Shown here piece by piece: positions 50,701-59,480 of a stretch of DNA of 64,000 nucleotides. The notes under the pieces are model-generated. The model ran no database searches, had not been told where the DNA came from, and saw only the letters and a list, made by a program, of their open reading frames with translations. Source of the DNA: Virgibacillus_F flavescens (GTDB lineage Bacteria > Bacillota > Bacilli > Bacillales > Amphibacillaceae); contig NZ_CP192260.1 in NCBI RefSeq assembly GCF_050574275.1, positions 3,286,001 to 3,350,000 of the forward strand, in the 5' to 3' direction. The position numbers and the translations under genes were made by a program. Each line of letters starts with the position of its first letter. The stretch's first letter is position 1.

Positions 50701-52767
50701 GTGCGCTTCATCAAATTATTTACCTTTTATTTACTTGGGATATTTGGAATTGTATGTTTCAGTCTTGTACCACAAGCAGTATTAACAAAAACAACTAGCC
50801 CTGCAGCATTATTTGACATGTTACTTGATCTTATTAAGCAGTTATTTAATCCTGGTGCGTGGGTTTATAATGTTACGTGGGTACAAGAACCAGTAGACGT
50901 GCCATTAATGGAGGTATTGTGGGAACCGTACCTATATTCATTGCAAATCTTATTGGCTGCTGTATTCATTGGACTATCCGTTGCGTTTTTATTAGCTTTA
51001 GTCACCAATTTTCTTCCGAGATTACTTCTAAATCCCATTAAACGGTTATTGGATTTTTTGGAGTCAGTACCTGATCTTGTGATTGCAGTCCTGCTGCAAA
51101 TGTTTTCAATCTATATATACAAAACGTTTGCGGTTGATATCTTTCGCGTCGCATCATACAGGGAAGAACGGGCATACTTAGGTCCGATTCTAACCCTTTC
51201 GGTATTACCGGCGGTCTCCATGTACAAAATTCTATTATTAATGATCGAACAGGAACTCCTGAAAGATTATGTATCTTTTTTACAAAGCAAAGGGCTGATG
51301 AAGGTACGAATTATAACGAAGCATGTTATGAAAAATATTATGCCAAGCTCTTTTCATCATATGAAGGTTATCATTTGGGCCACATTATCCAGTCAGTTTG
51401 TAATCGAAGCAGTCTATAACATAAAGGGATTTACTAGTGTATTAGCTAGTAACCTTTCTCCAATCACCATCACTGTCGCACTAGCAATGATCTTTACACC
51501 TTTTTATTTTTTCTTTCAGATTGTCGATCTTTTGATTACCACTGAAGAAATACATACCTATTCGATAGATAATAGACGTTTTTGGGACAAATGGCGGCCG
51601 ACTGCTATAGCTGATGGGATAAAAAGATCCTTGAGCAATTTACTATATGGAATCAGAGGAATAAAACTAAAAAAAATGAAACCATGGCGGCCGCTAATAG
51701 CCATAACAATCATTTTTTTCCAGCATATGAAAAATTGGAAGTTTGCGTTAGGTTTTCTATTCTTTGTTTTCGTAATAAGTTATAGCTTGATTTATTCTGT
51801 TACCACTAATGATCATATTGACCAATTGATGTTTGCATACGAAGAGGATGGGACTACCCTAAAAAGTATACGACCGCATGAGCCGCCAGAGCCTTTTCTG
51901 CTTGGATCTGATAAATTTGGATACAGTCTTTTAGATCAACTTGTTATTGGTGCAAAGTACACATTATTTTTCGGACTGCTAATCGCTGTACTCCGTGTTC
52001 TATTCGGATTAATATTTGGTATCTTCTATGCATTTAAACTAAAATCGCGAACACGGGAATGGATCAGCAAGATGGTTGATTCGATTCACTTTATTCCCTT
52101 AAGTGTTATTGCTTACATCCTGCTAAGTGTGATCATTTTTGGGTCGAGAAGCGGATTTGCACATAGTACTGCAGAACTAATAATGATGGAAGTTATTGTG
52201 CTCACCGTTTTAGTTATCCCATTGACCACCGTGTTAATTGGAAAAGATATTAATCATGTATTACAAAATGAATTTATTTTAAGTGCTAAGGTACTTGGTG
52301 GTGGCAGTTTTCATGTTTTTTGGCGTCACGTCATGCCCCATATAGGTCCTAAAATGACCGTTTTGTTTGGTCAGCAGTTTATTCAGGTTCTCGTTATTTT
52401 TATCCACTTAGGCTTTTTTCATATTTTTCTTGGTGGAACAATAATTGAAACTGGACTCCTGCAAGGTCCGCCAAGGTCTACAACAAATGAATGGTCTGGT
52501 TTAATTGGCGCTAACAAATACGCTTTTAAGGAAGGCAGATATTATTTATTAGGGTTTGTTTTACTAGCATTTATGCTGTCAATCTTTGCTATGCAATTTA
52601 TTATTCAAGGTGTTAAAGAAGTACAACAGGTGAAAATAGGGATTATTTATAAGTTCAGCAAATTAAAACGAAGGAAAAAGTTTAAAAATAAAGAAATAAC
52701 AGAAGTATCAAAGGAAAAGCTGCAGTTTAAAGAATGCCTTAAAGAACAACAGAGAGATCTACTGTAA
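50701..52767 (+). CDS. Fused oligopeptide-type ABC permease (OppB-OppC-like)
   Basis: 688 residues from GTG behind AGGGGG. First half (1-290) resembles OppB/DppB: helix, outer loop, then VPLMEVLWEPYLYSLQILLA and an EAA-type loop SFLQSKGLMKVRIITKHVM. Second half (about 345-660) resembles OppC/DppC: outer loop EPPEPFLLGSDKFGYSLLDQ and an EAA loop LSAKVLGGGSFHVFWRHVMP. A basic linker (290-330) joins the halves and a basic tail ends the protein. No binding protein or ATPase lies within the window, so it must rely on subunits encoded elsewhere or act differently. Single-chain fusion of two permeases is unusual. Confidence 0.82.
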   Translation: MRFIKLFTFYLLGIFGIVCFSLVPQAVLTKTTSPAALFDMLLDLIKQLFNPGAWVYNVTWVQEPVDVPLMEVLWEPYLYSLQILLAAVFIGLSVAFLLALVTNFLPRLLLNPIKRLLDFLESVPDLVIAVLLQMFSIYIYKTFAVDIFRVASYREERAYLGPILTLSVLPAVSMYKILLLMIEQELLKDYVSFLQSKGLMKVRIITKHVMKNIMPSSFHHMKVIIWATLSSQFVIEAVYNIKGFTSVLASNLSPITITVALAMIFTPFYFFFQIVDLLITTEEIHTYSIDNRRFWDKWRPTAIADGIKRSLSNLLYGIRGIKLKKMKPWRPLIAITIIFFQHMKNWKFALGFLFFVFVISYSLIYSVTTNDHIDQLMFAYEEDGTTLKSIRPHEPPEPFLLGSDKFGYSLLDQLVIGAKYTLFFGLLIAVLRVLFGLIFGIFYAFKLKSRTREWISKMVDSIHFIPLSVIAYILLSVIIFGSRSGFAHSTAELIMMEVIVLTVLVIPLTTVLIGKDINHVLQNEFILSAKVLGGGSFHVFWRHVMPHIGPKMTVLFGQQFIQVLVIFIHLGFFHIFLGGTIIETGLLQGPPRSTTNEWSGLIGANKYAFKEGRYYLLGFVLLAFMLSIFAMQFIIQGVKEVQQVKIGIIYKFSKLKRRKKFKNKEITEVSKEKLQFKECLKEQQRDLL

Positions 52768-52799
52768 TTTTCTTGATACATAACTTTGCATACTCCTCA

Positions 52800-52806
52800 C
52801 ATACTA
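52800..52806 (+). promoter_or_regulatory. tlp: SigG -10 element of tlp
   Basis: CATACTA, the consensus -10 of SigG (and SigF). The -35 region at about 52778 reads ACATA, one change from GHATR, at 17-base spacing. Confidence 0.6.
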
Positions 52807-52835
52807 AATTTATAATGGCTAAGGAGGATTGTATG

Positions 52836-53075
52836 ATGACAAATCAAAATGCTAAACCAGATGATCGTTCTGACAACGCGGAAAAAATTGAGAATACCAT
52901 CGGCCACACAATGCAAAACAGGAACGAAGCCGGAGACTACGTGAAGGCTCACTCAGAGGAGATAAGTGAAGAAGAAAAGCGTCAGATAAAGGGAAAGAAC
53001 CAGCGCCGAGAAGAAAGTATAGAGAGTTTGCGTGCAGAAATAAAAGACGAAGTAAACGACAGACTGCAACAGTAA
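52836..53075 (+). CDS. tlp: Small acid-soluble spore protein Tlp
   Basis: 79 residues from ATG at 52836 (AAGGAGG at eight bases). PDDRSDNAEKIENTI near the start and RREESIESLRAEIKDEVNDR at the end match Tlp (the thioredoxin-like spore protein) of Bacillus. Highly charged, no cysteine pair. Present in the spore core; abundant but of unclear function. A perfect terminator follows. Confidence 0.93.
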   Translation: MTNQNAKPDDRSDNAEKIENTIGHTMQNRNEAGDYVKAHSEEISEEEKRQIKGKNQRREESIESLRAEIKDEVNDRLQQ

Positions 53076-53107
53076 AAGACAGGCATGGACTTCCATGCCT
53101 GTCTTTT
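53074..53107. terminator. Bidirectional terminator
   Basis: AAAAGACAGGCATGGA, C, TTCCATGCCTGTCTTTT: perfect stem between tlp on + and the 37-residue gene on -. Confidence 0.93.
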
Positions 53108-53108
53108 A

Positions 53109-53222
53109 CTAATCATTTGATGTTCTGTTATGTCCGGTTTTTCTCGTTTGTTCTGCTTTTTTATTTTTCAGATCATTTATTTCTTGTTTGCTCTTGTTTT
53201 TCGTTTTTGTTTTATCTCGCAT
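53109..53222 (-). CDS. Small basic protein (37 residues)
   Basis: ATG at 53222 behind GAAGGAGGTC. MRDKTKTKNKSKQEINDLKN followed by KKAEQTRKTGHNRTSND, lysine/asparagine-rich, no hydrophobic part. Unrecognised; its composition and place next to tlp make a spore protein plausible. Stop lies beside the shared terminator. Confidence 0.6.
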   Translation of the reverse strand: MRDKTKTKNKSKQEINDLKNKKAEQTRKTGHNRTSND

Positions 53223-53289
53223 ATTCTGACCTCCTTCATAACTAGTTTGCTTAACTTCTTAAAAAAAATGTCAGCAACTTTCAGATCAG

Positions 53290-54186
53290 CTATGCTTTTT
53301 TAAATTTCCAAATGTTTTTTTCAATATAATGTTCAATCTTCTTCTGTTTTATGAGTCCCACTAAATACGCTGTAACTGCTGTTCGATACAGCAGCCACGA
53401 GGAAAGCATGGAATTGCTAACTTCAAAGTGTTCGCACATATCTGATACAACTGTCTCGTGCGACACACCACTATCTGACTGTTGAATATAATTCTCCAGC
53501 CACTGCAGTAAACGCTCGTGGCATTCGATATTTTTTTCAACAGTAGTGATAAATTCCTCTTCATACACTCCGTGCCCTGGAACCGCTCCCGAACAAGCAA
53601 TTTCCTTCAGTTTATGTAAGCTTTCTAGGGTTTGACCAGCATCTGTAATATAAGGAATTTTGTGTTTGTCTAATTGCTCTTCACTAAAATAGCTGTCTCC
53701 TGCAAAAAGAACACCATCGATCTCGAGCGCTAACTGATGATAGCTATGGCCAGGCAAAAGATGGGTGGTAAATGAGAAACCATCTATATTGTGTTCACCA
53801 GCTTCTATTTCCTTATTTACCTGAATAGGTTTTCCTTCGAGAAATTTATTGTGAAGCTCTGGTAATGGATCGTTTCCTTGAAATAAATAGAGTGGCTCTA
53901 AGGTGGGGTTTTGTAGGATTGCAGACTCCAACTTCGGGGCAATCGTCATGATATCATGTCTTTTTTGTAAAAAATAAGCACCGCCGTAGTGATCAGCATG
54001 TGCATGCGTAATGTATAGATGTGTAATTGGCAATTCGTTTGCCTTTAATTCTTTAAGTACTTTTCGCATCACGGAATCATCTATTCCAGCGTCGATTAAC
54101 ATTCCTTTTCCATTTTGATGTACATATCCGATATTTACAACGGCATCAAAGTAATAACATGTTTCATTTAATCTGGTGAATTCCAA
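53290..54186 (-). CDS. Metallo-beta-lactamase-fold hydrolase
   Basis: 298 residues from a TTG start behind AAGGGG. THAHADHYGG (H-x-H-x-D-H at about 58-63), then LLPGHSYHQLALEIDGVLFAGD and AVPGHGVYEEEF supply the remaining zinc ligands of the fold. A C-terminal helical extension (about 215-298) resembles the winged-helix of the RNaseZ-unrelated MBL hydrolases of the YflN/glyoxalase II type. Substrate unknown. Confidence 0.9.
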   Translation of the reverse strand: MEFTRLNETCYYFDAVVNIGYVHQNGKGMLIDAGIDDSVMRKVLKELKANELPITHLYITHAHADHYGGAYFLQKRHDIMTIAPKLESAILQNPTLEPLYLFQGNDPLPELHNKFLEGKPIQVNKEIEAGEHNIDGFSFTTHLLPGHSYHQLALEIDGVLFAGDSYFSEEQLDKHKIPYITDAGQTLESLHKLKEIACSGAVPGHGVYEEEFITTVEKNIECHERLLQWLENYIQQSDSGVSHETVVSDMCEHFEVSNSMLSSWLLYRTAVTAYLVGLIKQKKIEHYIEKNIWKFKKA

Positions 54187-54212
54187 AAAATCTACCCCTT
54201 ACGTCGCTTTTC

Positions 54213-54464
54213 TATTCTGTCCAGCTACTGCTCCTAGCGACTAGCAAATAGTTAGTCCTGATGAATGTACGGAAAGTTCACCGCACTTTCACAGGCCTAT
54301 CTATTTGTACGTCGCTGAACAGTCGCTTCCGCCTTTCTTTTCTGTCCAGCTGCAGCTCCTAGAAGCTGTCGTCATAAGCAAGTGACACTCCAACCGCCAA
54401 CACCAGGCGGTTTGCGGTCACTTGCTTATGCGTCCGCTTCTGAACAGTCGCTTCCGCCTTTCTT
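54213..54464. repeat. Two tandem modular repeats with a shared frame
   Basis: Units at about 54213-54337 and 54340-54464. Both begin TTCTGTCCAGCT-GCTCCTAG and end CTGAACAGTCGCTTCCGCCTTTCTT, but their middles differ. The second has a long hairpin, CATAAGCAAGTGAC pairing with GTCACTTGCTTATG around AACCGCC/GGCGGTT; the first has weaker pairing (CAAATAG/CTATTTG). No gene inside. Confidence 0.85.
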
Positions 54465-54467
54465 TTT

Positions 54468-54743
54468 CTATATACTCTCGCTGAAGTGTTGGCCTTTTCC
54501 TGTTATTTTTGAAATTACTTTTTCATTTTTATTATTGTCTGTGTTCATTGGTTTATAGAAGAAGTTGGATTTGGAGGACTGGTCGTCTTTCTGGGTATGA
54601 TCTTCGTCTTCCATTTCTCTTGACTTGGTATCCAGTATTACTTTATATGGTTTTTCAATGTGATATGGGTCCTGTTCTTTTTGGGTAACACGATTTTGAT
54701 AATCCTGATACTGATAATGTGTGATTGGAAGTATATATCCCAT
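54468..54743 (-). CDS. Hypothetical conserved small protein
   Basis: 91 residues from the ATG at 54743, which has GGAGGG at eight bases; an upstream ATG in the same frame is too close. MGYILPITHYQYQDYQNRVT is followed by a highly charged, Lys/Asp/Glu-rich part. I do not recognise the family, although the MGYILPITHYQY start looks conserved. It lies just after the modular repeats. Confidence 0.55.
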   Translation of the reverse strand: MGYILPITHYQYQDYQNRVTQKEQDPYHIEKPYKVILDTKSREMEDEDHTQKDDQSSKSNFFYKPMNTDNNKNEKVISKITGKGQHFSESI

Positions 54744-54905
54744 TTCCATGCCCTCCTTTATTTTAGTCAAATTTGTTACTGTATGCACGTTCATGACATT
54801 CATTCAATTCATTAACTACTTTACTAATACCCGTTATTTTGAAAAATATGCCTTTCCTATGTAAAAAAGACAGCTTTTTTTGCTGCCTTTGTTATGAAAT
54901 GGTTA

Positions 54906-55148
54906 TTAAAACCAAAATGGTCTCCGTTGTCTTCTTTTTTTATGTCCCTCATCTTCTGCTTCCACTTCTTCATCCCTGTGCTCTTTTTCTTCATGGATGT
55001 CGCGTTCACTTTCTACATCGTGACGTTCGTTCCTTCTTCCGAATAGTTGATCACGGCGGTGATGCTTCTCGTCTTCTCTTTCAATAAATACATTGTCTGC
55101 TTTGATAATAAGGTCTTTCACATGGTAGACGCGTTTGTTTTCAGACAT
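54906..55148 (-). CDS. Hypothetical charged protein near coat genes
   Basis: 80 residues from ATG at 55148 (AGGAGG upstream). Starts ENKRVYHVKDLIIKADNVFI, a beta-like stretch, then an R/E/H-rich tail RRNERHDVESERDIHEEKEH with RRQRRPFWF at the end. Composition resembles CotG-like or other coat-surface proteins but the similarity is only compositional. Divergent from the CotY/CotZ gene. Confidence 0.5.
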   Translation of the reverse strand: MSENKRVYHVKDLIIKADNVFIEREDEKHHRRDQLFGRRNERHDVESERDIHEEKEHRDEEVEAEDEGHKKRRQRRPFWF

Positions 55149-55270
55149 GACATTCATTCCTCCTCTATTCTTTGTCGTTATTAGACTATGTTGAAAAGTA
55201 ATTCTGGGTATAGTCATTCGCCCGGTTTTACAAGGAATTAATTAATTATTATTCTCCCTGTAGCGCCCAC

Positions 55271-55297
55271 ACCAAGTAGTCGATTGTACATATTCTA
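55271..55297 (+). promoter_or_regulatory. SigK promoter of the coat gene
   Basis: AC (55271), 16 bases, CATATTCTA (55289-55297), matching CATA-N3-TA. It is 44 bases before the coat gene start. Confidence 0.75.
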
Positions 55298-55340
55298 GTA
55301 TAGACAATAAGTCAATAACTTTTAGGAAGGGGATTTATTC

Positions 55341-55802
55341 ATGGGTTGTTGTGGAAAAGATTTTGATACAGGAAACTGTGTTTGCGATATTTTAAAAGAA
55401 ATTGCTGATGCACAGAATGATGTCATTGAAAATTGTTGTGATACCAGCTGCGAACGCTCAATTAGTGATTTACTTGGCGAAACCGATAACGGAAATGGAT
55501 TAGATACAGTTCCAGTACTTCTATACTGCAAAGGAAACTGTAAGCCATTCAAAGGTTACGGTGCACATCCAGATAACATCGGTCGTGTTGTAGGAAGTTT
55601 TTACTTCAGAGTTAAGCGGGTAGATGATGATTGTTGTGCTACTTTAGAATTATTACGTGATCCAGGAGATGAGTGTGATAATCCTGATAATCCAGTAGAG
55701 CAGGAAACTGATCCATTGCGCGCTACCGGAATTTGCATTACAGTTGATTTGGACTGCTTCTGTCATGTAACTTGCTTACCAGCAATTAATGCTATTAACT
55801 AA
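55341..55802 (+). CDS. CotY/CotZ/ExsY-family spore coat protein
   Basis: 153 residues with 15 or more cysteines, including MGCCGKDFDTGNCVCDILKE, DTSCERSISDLL, the segment LLYCKGNCKPFKGYGAHPDN and a late CFCHVTCLPAINA. This is the cysteine-rich coat or exosporium-crust family that self-assembles by disulphides. ATG behind AAGGGGATTT. SigK-type promoter upstream, terminator downstream, and cotO convergent, as in the cotO-cotZ locus of B. subtilis. Confidence 0.93.
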   Translation: MGCCGKDFDTGNCVCDILKEIADAQNDVIENCCDTSCERSISDLLGETDNGNGLDTVPVLLYCKGNCKPFKGYGAHPDNIGRVVGSFYFRVKRVDDDCCATLELLRDPGDECDNPDNPVEQETDPLRATGICITVDLDCFCHVTCLPAINAIN

Positions 55803-55823
55803 TACAGTTAAATGCTACCTGAG

Positions 55824-55867
55824 AAAGCACAGAAGATTGGAGTTAACTTCCTCTTCTGTGCTTTTTT
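55824..55867. terminator. Bidirectional terminator between coat genes
   Basis: AAAGCACAGAAGA pairs with TCTTCTGTGCTTT, followed by T run; it serves both convergent coat genes. Confidence 0.9.
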
Positions 55868-55872
55868 ATGCA

Positions 55873-56340
55873 TTAAAATCCAATTAATCTAATTTCTTGT
55901 ATGGAACCAATTTCAATTTTCGTATGCGTTGTGCGTCGTCCTATTTGCATAAACACCTGATCTGCTTCTACAGCTTGAATGGTACCTCGATATGTCCGTT
56001 CCTCTGTTTTCACTTCACACTTCATTTTAGGAATGTGCACCGGCTTCGCTAGAAAATAATCAATTTTCTCTTGTATTGTCAATTCGCTAAACTTCTTATT
56101 GGATGAAGGTTTCTCGTTTTCCTCATTTTTTTCAGTTATAGGTTCTTTCTCTTCATTCACTTTTTCAAAAAAATTAGTACGTTTAACATATCGTGCTTTA
56201 GGTGTTTTAGTTTCTGCTGGTTTCGTGCTTTTATCTCTTGAAGTAATGTAGTTTGATTGCATAGGAGCTTTTGGATTCGACAGATTGGACTGATGTATAT
56301 AAAGCAGTGGGGTTTTAGCAAACTTCTTTTGATTACTCAT
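55873..56340 (-). CDS. cotO: Spore coat protein CotO
   Basis: 155 residues. N-terminal half is low-complexity, proline/lysine-rich; the C-terminal half (about 85-155) FSELTIQEKIDYFLAKPVHI, TYRGTIQAVEADQVFMQI and EIGSIQEIRLIGF matches CotO. In B. subtilis it is a late outer-coat morphogenetic protein. ATG behind AAAGGAGACG, with a SigK-like promoter 40 bases upstream. Convergent with the CotY/CotZ gene. Confidence 0.92.
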   Translation of the reverse strand: MSNQKKFAKTPLLYIHQSNLSNPKAPMQSNYITSRDKSTKPAETKTPKARYVKRTNFFEKVNEEKEPITEKNEENEKPSSNKKFSELTIQEKIDYFLAKPVHIPKMKCEVKTEERTYRGTIQAVEADQVFMQIGRRTTHTKIEIGSIQEIRLIGF

Positions 56341-56376
56341 TACAAACGCGTCTCCTTTCGATTGTCATGGTCACCA

Positions 56377-56403
56377 CAGTATATGAATGACTGGGCGAAA
56401 CGT
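56377..56403 (-). promoter_or_regulatory. cotO: SigK-like promoter of cotO
   Basis: Minus strand: AC (56403-56402), 16 bases, CATATACTG (56385-56377), one change from CATA-N3-TA. Confidence 0.55.
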
Positions 56404-56496
56404 GAACTAAGAACCAAAAGGCCAAATTTCTTATACGGTAAAACGTGCTCTTTGCATTTATTTATGGCGTAAATCCGTCCCAAAATGCTCAGCAAT

Positions 56497-56540
56497 TAAA
56501 AATGACTATCATATTAAGCTTAATTTGATAGTCATTTTTT
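56497..56540. terminator. Bidirectional terminator
   Basis: AAAAATGACTATCA, a loop of about 14 bases that itself contains AAGCTT, TGATAGTCATTTTTT: perfect stem after mgtE. Confidence 0.9.
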
Positions 56541-56603
56541 AACCTATTATTTATTCTGCAGTGAACGGTTCTTCTTATCTCTATTTCTAATGAATAGTTG
56601 TAC

Positions 56604-57962
56604 TTAAATTAAAAATCTCATAAAGGCAGTTGCCATTCCAAAATAGATTAATATAGAGATAATATCATTAATTGTTGTAATAAACGGGCCTGATGCTACT
56701 GCTGGGTCAATATTAAACCGATCCATTAAAATTGGAATTAGCGAGCCTGCTATTGTGGCGACGATTAAAGTTGCCATAATCGAAAATCCGACTAGCAGCC
56801 CAAGAAAAATATCGCCTTTCCAGACGTAAATGATCGCCGTAATTGAAATACCACAAACGGTACCAGTAATTAAACCGGTGGTTGCCTCACGCATAATAAG
56901 TCTGGCTTTACCTTTTTTGCCATACTCACCAGTAGCTAAACCACGAACAGCTACAGCTAATGCCTGTGTGCCTGTGTTACCGGCCATACCAGCAATCAAT
57001 GGAATAAATATTGCTAACACTGTAACTTTGTTTAAGGTGGTCTCAAATCGGCCAATCAGGTTTGCTGTGAACATCCCAAGGAAAAGCAGGATAATCAGCC
57101 ATGGCAACCGTTTTTTTGCTGAAACAAATGCACTTTCATCCGGACGGTCAACATCGGAGATCGCAGCAAATTTAGAATAATCGTCACTTGCTTCTTCTTC
57201 CATTACGTCCATAATATCATCTACTGTAATAATCCCAAGTAAGTGTGATTGGAAGTCAACTACAGGTACCGCCAGAAAGTCGTAGTCTCGCATCATTTGT
57301 GCGATATCTTCCTGATCTTTTGCAACAGATACAGAGACAATCTTCTCACTCATGATATCCTCAATCAGTGTATCTTCCTCTGAAATGATTAAATCTCGCA
57401 ATGAAATCACTCCAACCAAGCGTTTGTCTTCATCCACTACATATATGTAGTAAATTGTTTCCGCTTCTGGACCTTCTTTTTTCAGCTGGAGCATCGTATC
57501 TTTAACAGATTGTGTTTTATAAATGGAAATAAACTCTGTTGTCATAATACTACCAGCTGTTTTTTCTTCATAATGAAGCAGCTGTTTTATTTCGTCTGAC
57601 GCTTCCTTTTCCATAATGGTCAAGAAACTTGCGACTTTGTCCTTGCTTAATTCATTTAAAATATCTACGGCATCATCGGTAGACATTTCCGCCAAAACCA
57701 TAGCGGCGAAGCGCGGATCCATTTCCGTAAAGTATGGCTCTATATCTTCACTTTCAATATTTTCCGTAATTTCCGCTATCTCATCTGGAGACAGGTATGC
57801 ATAGATCATGGTTCGTTCTGCTTTTTCCTGTTCAATGAAAAATTGCGCCTGATCATACGGATGAATACCCAAAAACTCTGTACGAAATGCATCTATATCT
57901 TCTCTCGCTAAAAATTCATGTAAGAGGTCCCATTGACGCTGCGTTTCAACTGTTCTTTCCAT
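56604..57962 (-). CDS. mgtE: Magnesium transporter MgtE
   Basis: 452 residues from ATG at 57962 behind GGAAAGGAAG. N-terminal MgtE-N superhelical domain (1-130), two CBS domains (about 130-255) with GVISLRDLIISEED and GIITVDDIMDV, and five transmembrane helices (about 285-450) with AGMAGNTGTQALAVAVRGLATGE, the signature containing the Mg2+ selectivity region. Homodimeric channel gated by cytoplasmic Mg2+. I see no M-box: the upstream gap is only about 80 bases, next to the rodA-like gene. Confidence 0.97.
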   Translation of the reverse strand: MERTVETQRQWDLLHEFLAREDIDAFRTEFLGIHPYDQAQFFIEQEKAERTMIYAYLSPDEIAEITENIESEDIEPYFTEMDPRFAAMVLAEMSTDDAVDILNELSKDKVASFLTIMEKEASDEIKQLLHYEEKTAGSIMTTEFISIYKTQSVKDTMLQLKKEGPEAETIYYIYVVDEDKRLVGVISLRDLIISEEDTLIEDIMSEKIVSVSVAKDQEDIAQMMRDYDFLAVPVVDFQSHLLGIITVDDIMDVMEEEASDDYSKFAAISDVDRPDESAFVSAKKRLPWLIILLFLGMFTANLIGRFETTLNKVTVLAIFIPLIAGMAGNTGTQALAVAVRGLATGEYGKKGKARLIMREATTGLITGTVCGISITAIIYVWKGDIFLGLLVGFSIMATLIVATIAGSLIPILMDRFNIDPAVASGPFITTINDIISILIYFGMATAFMRFLI

Positions 57963-58004
57963 AAGGAACACTTCCTTTCCATACCATTATAAGGGTACAC
58001 GGAA

Positions 58005-58032
58005 CCCCACAGCTATAACAATAACCGTGGGG
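58005..58032 (-). terminator. Hairpin after rodA
   Basis: CCCCAC and GTGGGG enclose an AT-rich loop between the rodA stop and mgtE. No T run, so a weak call. Confidence 0.35.
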
Positions 58033-58042
58033 CAAGTTTATT

Positions 58043-59218
58043 TTATCTGCCGAACATATAACCTTCGCTATTCATAATCTCTTCGCTTACCCGATATACA
58101 ATTCCGAAGCCAATAAGCGTCGCCAGAACGGAACTGCCACCGTAACTTATAAGCAACAGAGGTATTCCCGTTATCGGCATAATCCCGATCGACATGCCTA
58201 TGTTCTGAAATGTATGAACTGCGATCATTCCCATATAACCAAAGCAAAACAAAGCACCGAACATATTTGTGTTACTTATCTTCATGCCTATACTGACTAA
58301 TTTATAAGCCAGAATAAAATAGAGGAAAATTACAAAGCTGCTCCCAACAAAACCAAAACTTTCCCCAATAATGGCAAAGATGAAATCAGTTTGTGATTCA
58401 GGAATATCTACTTGAATTTCTCCAAGTCCTTTTCCAAATAATTGTCCCGATCCAATAGCTAAAAACGATTTAGTGACTTGCCAGTTCTTGTCATTTACTT
58501 CTTCATCAGGACCAAACCACGATTCAATTCGGTTAATTTGATATGGATCAACATGCAATACTTCTTCAGAAAGTTCAGGGTACTGCACGATAAGTGCTAA
58601 AGCTCCTGCCCCAATTATAGCCCCGATAGCTACCACTGAAAAAATCAGCTTCCAATTAATACCTGATAATAAAACCATAAAGCTTAATATTACAAGGTAT
58701 ACCATTGATGTACCAAAATCCGGCTGCAGCAGAATTAAAAATACTGGAACAGCCACAAGCGCTATCAGCTTTAAAAGCAACAAAAAGTCACTCTGGAAAC
58801 TCTTATTTACGTGCTTCTCTTTATGCTTAGTAATTGCATACGCCAAGCCAAGTATCGTTGTAATCTTTGTGAATTCTGCCGGCTGCAGCGTACCGATTCC
58901 TGGAATTGCAAACCAGCTGTGTGTACCATTAATTAAAGGTGCAATACTTTCCGGGCTGACTAATAATATTGCAAGGACAAGCACACCGAAAATGTAAATA
59001 TATATACTTAATTGGTAAATTTGATTTAAGTCGAGCATACGAATAAAGAAAATTAAAATTGCTCCCAAGGTATACCAGACAACTTGCTGCATCATAAAGT
59101 TATCATTATCCAGGGAAAACTGCTGCATGTTATAAAGTGCTATTAAACTTGTTCCCATAAACAGCAAAAAAATTAAAATTAAATCGTATTGCAATCCCCC
59201 TGATTTTTCTTTTCCCAT
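58043..59218 (-). CDS. rodA: SEDS-family glycosyltransferase RodA
   Basis: 391 residues with ten transmembrane segments, SEDS family (RodA/FtsW). PAEFTKITTILGLAYAITKH and LLQPDFGTSMVYLVILSFM, then LFGKGLGEIQVDIPESQTDF and GESFGFVGSSFVIFLYFIL, and the C-terminal SIGIMPITGIPLLLISYGGS are hallmark regions; the length matches B. subtilis RodA (393). Peptidoglycan polymerase of the cell-elongation complex, working with class B PBPs. ATG behind AAAGGTGAT. FtsW is the alternative, but this has the shorter RodA ends. Confidence 0.9.
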   Translation of the reverse strand: MGKEKSGGLQYDLILIFLLFMGTSLIALYNMQQFSLDNDNFMMQQVVWYTLGAILIFFIRMLDLNQIYQLSIYIYIFGVLVLAILLVSPESIAPLINGTHSWFAIPGIGTLQPAEFTKITTILGLAYAITKHKEKHVNKSFQSDFLLLLKLIALVAVPVFLILLQPDFGTSMVYLVILSFMVLLSGINWKLIFSVVAIGAIIGAGALALIVQYPELSEEVLHVDPYQINRIESWFGPDEEVNDKNWQVTKSFLAIGSGQLFGKGLGEIQVDIPESQTDFIFAIIGESFGFVGSSFVIFLYFILAYKLVSIGMKISNTNMFGALFCFGYMGMIAVHTFQNIGMSIGIMPITGIPLLLISYGGSSVLATLIGFGIVYRVSEEIMNSEGYMFGR

Positions 59219-59480
59219 TAAAAATCACCTTTGCTCTTTTATTGAATAAAATAAATTCTGCACAAAAAGGCTGAATTATTTTTCATTTATGTTTACACTA
59301 TATATAAGAAAAACATACACGAATTATTGTCGTCGAAATATAGGATTACATATTTTTTGTCGGAATTTGTATGTGTACTACCATTACTCAATCTTACCAC
59401 AAATTATTTTGACTCACCATCATTAATCGGGTGATCACTTAGAGGCGATACATATTAAATAGATCAGGGTGGAAATCGAA

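Noticed and set aside
57963..58042. M-box riboswitch upstream of mgtE
   Set aside because: Only about 80 bases separate mgtE from the rodA stop, far too short for an M-box; the CCCCAC/GTGGGG hairpin is not its core.
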